Shown piece after piece: positions 19,595 through 22,026 of a stretch of DNA of 22,026 nt (positions are counted from its first letter, which is position 1; each line of letters opens with the position of its first letter). The stretch comes from a virus. A program made the position numbers and the translations under genes. Below the pieces are notes generated by a model. It was not told the origin of the DNA and searched no databases. It worked only from the letters and a program-made list of their open reading frames with translations. The stretch covers positions 6,375 to 28,400 of the IMG/VR virus record IMGVR_UViG_3300030329_003493; one strand, 5' to 3'.

Positions 19595-20457
19595 TGAGAA
19601 AAAAACCAATGCTAGCTTATCCAGTAAGCGATAAACCAATTAACTACGATAATAAAATATCTATGCAACCAAAATTAGATGGTGTTAGATGTGTAATACA
19701 AGCTGAACGAGACTTTCCAAGTACAAATCTAGCTTCTGTAACTATAAAAGCTTATTCGCGTACAGGTAAACAATGGAAAAATATAGATCATATCTTATGC
19801 AACCTTAGGCCTTGGTTTATACTTAATCCAGATGTGATACTCGATGGCGAATTATATAACCACGCGTTTAAAGACGATTTCGAGTCTATCATATCTATGG
19901 TCAGAAAAACAAAACCAACAGACGAAGATAAATCTATATCAGCTGAGAATGTACAATTTCATTGTTATGATATAATAGATGAAACTAAAACATTTGAAGA
20001 ACGTAATAGATTTATTACACAAGTTGTACCAAGTAACCATTGTGTTAAACATGTTAAAACTCAAGCTGTGGATAGTGAAACTCTAGCTAAAGTTGTACAT
20101 CAACAAAACTTAAATAATGGTTATGAAGGTTCTATATTACGTACTAATGATGTGTATGCTTGTAAACGTTCTCACAACTTACGTAAGTTCAAAGACTTTA
20201 GTGATGCTGAAGCTCTTATTGTTGGCTGGGTTGAAGGTATTGGTAAGCGTAAAGGTACTATCGGTAAGTTTATGGCACAAGATGAAGATGGTAATTTATT
20301 CGGTATGCCTGTTATGGATAAGTTTAAGTATTTACAAGATAACTTTAAGAAAATGCAAGGTTATGTAGGTAAAACAGCTACGTTTACATACTTCGAGCGT
20401 ACAAAGGCAAATAGCTACAGACACCCATTATTTAAATGTATTAGAGATTATGAATAG
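19591..20457 (+). CDS. ATP-dependent DNA ligase
   Basis: A 288-aa compact ligase that seals nicks in duplex DNA through an enzyme-AMP intermediate. Motif I is QPKLDGVR with the adenylated lysine K28, motif III is ILDGELYN (83-90), motif IIIa FHCYDIID (123-130), motif IV GYEGSILR (177-184) and motif V LRKFKDF (197-203). Residues about 204-288 make the OB-fold half. There is no separate N-terminal DNA-binding domain, as in the small T7- and Chlorella-virus-type ligases. It would act in replication or repair in the cytoplasm. The start may be the ATG at 19591 or the next codon (both M). It is coupled to its neighbours by overlaps at both ends. Confidence 0.92.
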   Translation: MMRKKPMLAYPVSDKPINYDNKISMQPKLDGVRCVIQAERDFPSTNLASVTIKAYSRTGKQWKNIDHILCNLRPWFILNPDVILDGELYNHAFKDDFESIISMVRKTKPTDEDKSISAENVQFHCYDIIDETKTFEERNRFITQVVPSNHCVKHVKTQAVDSETLAKVVHQQNLNNGYEGSILRTNDVYACKRSHNLRKFKDFSDAEALIVGWVEGIGKRKGTIGKFMAQDEDGNLFGMPVMDKFKYLQDNFKKMQGYVGKTATFTYFERTKANSYRHPLFKCIRDYE

Positions 20458-20554
20458 AAATCAACAACAAATGTATAAGGACATTAGCGACTTAACTAAA
20501 GCCTTAACTAAACTAGTAAAAGTAATAGAAAAATTAGCAAAACAACAACAATGA
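20450..20554 (+). CDS. 34-aa coiled-coil mini-protein
   Basis: A 34-codon frame: MNRNQQQMYKDISDLTKALT, then KLVKVIEKLAKQQQ. Leucine, isoleucine and valine recur with heptad spacing (ISDLTKALTKLVKVIEKL), so it probably forms a short amphipathic helix or coiled coil. It overlaps the end of the ligase gene by 8 bases and the next gene by ATGA, filling the gap exactly, which is the main argument that it is translated. Function unknown. Confidence 0.5.
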   Translation: MNRNQQQMYKDISDLTKALTKLVKVIEKLAKQQQ

Positions 20555-21036
20555 ATATATTTTATTTAGATGAATGCCCTGACAAAGCGGCTAGACTACA
20601 ATACAATAAGCATGTGGTTAAGATGATACTTGAGTCAGCTCAAATGCTATGTACAGCTCATCATTGTTATGGTGACAAATACCAAGTAGAAAATGTACCA
20701 TATAAACAAGCTCATTTAAACCACCCATCAACAATATGGACTAGACGTTCAAAGTCTACATATATGTGGCTATATGATCACATGATGGCTTTAGGTGATG
20801 AGTATACAAAACGATATGGTAAAACACATTTGAGTATAATTAAATGTAAAGACTTTTTAGCTATACCACCTAGACATATTCAAGGTGACGATTGGTGTCA
20901 ACCGCCACAAGCTATGCCAGATGAATACAAAGATGAGTGTAGTATACAAGCTTATTGGAATTATTACATAGGCGAAAAACACATAGTAGCAAACCCTAAA
21001 ACCGAAAAAATATATGAGCGAAGACCTAATAAATAG
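20551..21036 (+). CDS. Conserved phage protein, DKAARLQYNKHVVKMILESAQ type (161 aa)
   Basis: A 161-aa protein beginning MNIFYLDECPDKAARLQYNK, then HVVKMILESAQMLCTAHH. YKQAHLNHPSTIWTR, YMWLYDHMMALGDEYTKRYG and PPQAMPDEYKDECSIQAYWNYYI follow. This pattern is widespread in marine phages and is usually left as conserved hypothetical; I cannot name a reaction with confidence. Invariant-looking His, Asp, Asn, Trp and Tyr residues suggest an enzyme, perhaps acting on nucleic acid given the ligase neighbour. It overlaps both flanking small genes. Confidence 0.72.
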   Translation: MNIFYLDECPDKAARLQYNKHVVKMILESAQMLCTAHHCYGDKYQVENVPYKQAHLNHPSTIWTRRSKSTYMWLYDHMMALGDEYTKRYGKTHLSIIKCKDFLAIPPRHIQGDDWCQPPQAMPDEYKDECSIQAYWNYYIGEKHIVANPKTEKIYERRPNK

Positions 21037-21142
21037 AATAAAAATATTTAATGAAATTAAATATGGTAATAATGATAATGAAACAAGAATTATTTTTACA
21101 ACATTAAAACCACAGGGGACTGTGACAACAGCCCCTAAATAA
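21014..21142 (+). CDS. Hypothetical 42-aa protein
   Basis: A 42-codon frame (MSEDLINRIKIFNEIKYGNN, then DNETRIIFTTLKPQGTVTTA and PK) overlapping the previous gene by 23 bases. The 3' end of the frame contains a hairpin, AGGGG-a-CTGT / ACAG-CCCCT (21114-21136, loop GACA), that could also act as a weak terminator or translation block just before the HTH gene. Its coding status is uncertain, supported only by the fitting overlap and an open frame. Confidence 0.4.
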   Translation: MSEDLINRIKIFNEIKYGNNDNETRIIFTTLKPQGTVTTAPK

Positions 21143-21146
21143 CTAG

Positions 21147-21167
21147 AGTAATAGGCTAATGTCACAC
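21147..21167 (+). promoter_or_regulatory. AGTAATAGGCT element at HTH gene start
   Basis: AGTAATAGGCT-AA-TGTCAC spans the ATG (21159) of the 206-aa HTH gene. It matches the reverse complement of 14661-14681 at 20 of 21 positions. A protein bound here would cover the translation start region in DNA, as expected of an autoregulatory operator; alternatively it is a promoter-type element shared with the leftward operon. Confidence 0.5.
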
Positions 21168-21779
21168 GAAAGAAATTTAAAATATTTAAATAATAACCGC
21201 ATCGTATACCGTCAACACCCAATAACAGATATACCAGATCAACAAAACGAAGTATATATGTTTTATGAAAACGGTACACATGAGTGTTATGAATTATTTA
21301 GATCATCAGCAAAAATAACTACATACAAATCGCTTAAATGGCATTTGCTTGTATTATGGTATTTAAACCCGCAACTTGATCAAGATCAGTTTATGCAATT
21401 AGCGGAAGTAATATGTCACAAACCTAATGGCTTTGTTTCTTTTGCAATACATGCTGAGTTATTACGTAAAATAGTATATGAAGTTAGCATGTTAGATTTA
21501 GATGAACCACCTAAAAATAAGTTGCGTAAAGTTATATTTAAACCATTTACTAGAATTAGTAAAGAAGAAAAACTACGTATTGTAGGTGAACTAATAGGCA
21601 GAAGTAAACGTATACATAAAGATGATATTTATGAGTGCATGTTAGATTTAAACGATATGAATAAAAAAATAACAATAAGTAAAATAGCAGGTTTGTTAAA
21701 CTGCTCTAGCAGAACTATACATAGAAATATGTGTGAAAATTTAAAACGAGAAAAAGAATTATTAAACAAACAACTATGA
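21159..21779 (+). CDS. Helix-turn-helix DNA-binding protein (206 aa)
   Basis: A 206-aa protein. The N-terminal half contains aromatic, strand-like segments (NEVYMFYENGTHECYELF) and a helical part (LKWHLLVLWYLN, FMQLAEVICHKPNGFVSFAI). The C-terminal region ITISKIAGLLNCSSRTIHRN (171-190) is a classic helix-turn-helix of the type that recognises DNA in regulators and sigma region 4. Its stop overlaps the start of the sigma-like gene (ATGA), suggesting the two work together: one supplies a sigma region 2, the other an HTH. The conserved element at 21147-21167 covers its start, so autoregulation is plausible. Confidence 0.65.
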   Translation: MSHERNLKYLNNNRIVYRQHPITDIPDQQNEVYMFYENGTHECYELFRSSAKITTYKSLKWHLLVLWYLNPQLDQDQFMQLAEVICHKPNGFVSFAIHAELLRKIVYEVSMLDLDEPPKNKLRKVIFKPFTRISKEEKLRIVGELIGRSKRIHKDDIYECMLDLNDMNKKITISKIAGLLNCSSRTIHRNMCENLKREKELLNKQL

Positions 21780-22026
21780 AACATTATAATGTACAAAATT
21801 ATATTAGATATAAAAAAGATTTAGAACAAACAATAAAAAGAATAAAACGAAAAGAACATTATTCTTTATATGATAGAGATACATTAGTAACTTTATTTAT
21901 GCCACTTGTAGAAAATATAGCTCGTAAGTTTGCTACATCACAACAAGCTAGCGGTGTAATGAGTATAATGGATTTAATACAAGAAGGTCACACGAACTTA
22001 ATAAAAGCAGTTGATCGTATTGATTG
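21776..22026 (+). CDS. Sigma-70-like factor (partial, C-terminus beyond window)
   Basis: The frame is open from the ATG at 21776 to the window end, 83 residues. After a basic helical N-terminus (YKKDLEQTIKRIKRKEHY), the segment TLFMPLVENIARKFATSQQ, then SIMDLIQEGHTNLIKAVDRID (39-83), matches sigma-70 regions 2.1-2.2: LVxxIAxK, DLIQEG and LxKAVDRxD. This is the part that binds the RNA polymerase clamp. Phage sigma factors redirect host polymerase to phage promoters. The rest of region 2 and any region 4 lie outside the window. It is coupled to the HTH gene by an ATGA overlap. Confidence 0.78.
   Translation, partial: MKHYNVQNYIRYKKDLEQTIKRIKRKEHYSLYDRDTLVTLFMPLVENIARKFATSQQASGVMSIMDLIQEGHTNLIKAVDRID

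Noticed and set aside
20117-20368. Second rightward open frame of 83 codons within the ligase gene
   Set aside because: Fully inside the ligase coding sequence, which has all catalytic motifs in its own frame.
14661-21167. Near-identical inverted repeats that could bound an invertible 6.5-kb segment
   Set aside because: No recombinase gene is in the window, further copies exist at 14455 and 14694, and the placement at gene starts is better explained by regulation.
1-22026. CRISPR array, insertion sequence or rRNA
   Set aside because: No regularly spaced repeats with unique spacers of the right size, no transposase, and no rRNA-like stretch were seen.

Overview
The window is a piece of an AT-rich double-stranded DNA tailed-phage genome. 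It most resembles the uncultured marine phages linked to Bacteroidetes/Flavobacteria; this host guess is an inference. It rests on A/T-rich leaders before most start codons with no clear Shine-Dalgarno sequence, on relaxed lipobox signals, and on the style of the proteins. No integrase, DNA polymerase or RNA polymerase gene lies in the window.

Left part (1-14416), all leftward: a long, tightly packed unit of virion and assembly genes. In transcription order it holds (i) a cluster of small, basic, low-complexity proteins that share short N-terminal motifs of the FKM-x-G...SP type (14416-10916); (ii) a phage chaperonin pair, groEL and groES (10870-9061); (iii) beta-rich probable virion proteins, a winged-helix-like protein, another FKM-motif protein, a HEXXH protein and a holin (8996-6121); (iv) further probable virion and small proteins (6116-4995); (v) a 196-aa protein that looks like two GroES-like barrels in tandem; (vi) a small protein in the terminase small-subunit position, the large terminase and the portal, which runs off the left edge. 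The capsid genes probably lie beyond base 1.

Middle (14417-15325): a roughly 900-base divergent regulatory region with little coding. It holds hairpins, 12-base direct repeats, a 19-21 base element (AGTAATAGGCT-N2-TGTCAC) that recurs at the start of the HTH gene at 21159, a C-rich tract able to form a G-quadruplex on the minus strand, and the first copies of a repeated promoter-like element.

Right part (14979-22026), all rightward: an early-type region of very small genes (31-aa membrane peptides, lipoproteins, a zinc-ribbon protein, coiled-coil proteins), an ATP-dependent DNA ligase, an HTH protein and the start of a sigma-70-like factor. Eight copies of TACGA-N8-GGATAATATA, always on the plus strand and always with an 8-base spacer, punctuate 14921-19264. 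They resemble T7-type promoters (TAATACGA...GG), which suggests a phage single-subunit RNA polymerase encoded elsewhere. Two RNA-like elements sit in this region: a tRNA-derived minihelix near 15660 and a GC-rich, strongly base-paired RNA candidate at 18018-18180.

A plausible scheme, by inference: the rightward genes are read from the T7-like elements, while the HTH protein and sigma-like factor act on the AGTAATAGGCT elements to switch on the leftward virion operon, whose chaperonin genes help fold capsid or tail proteins.
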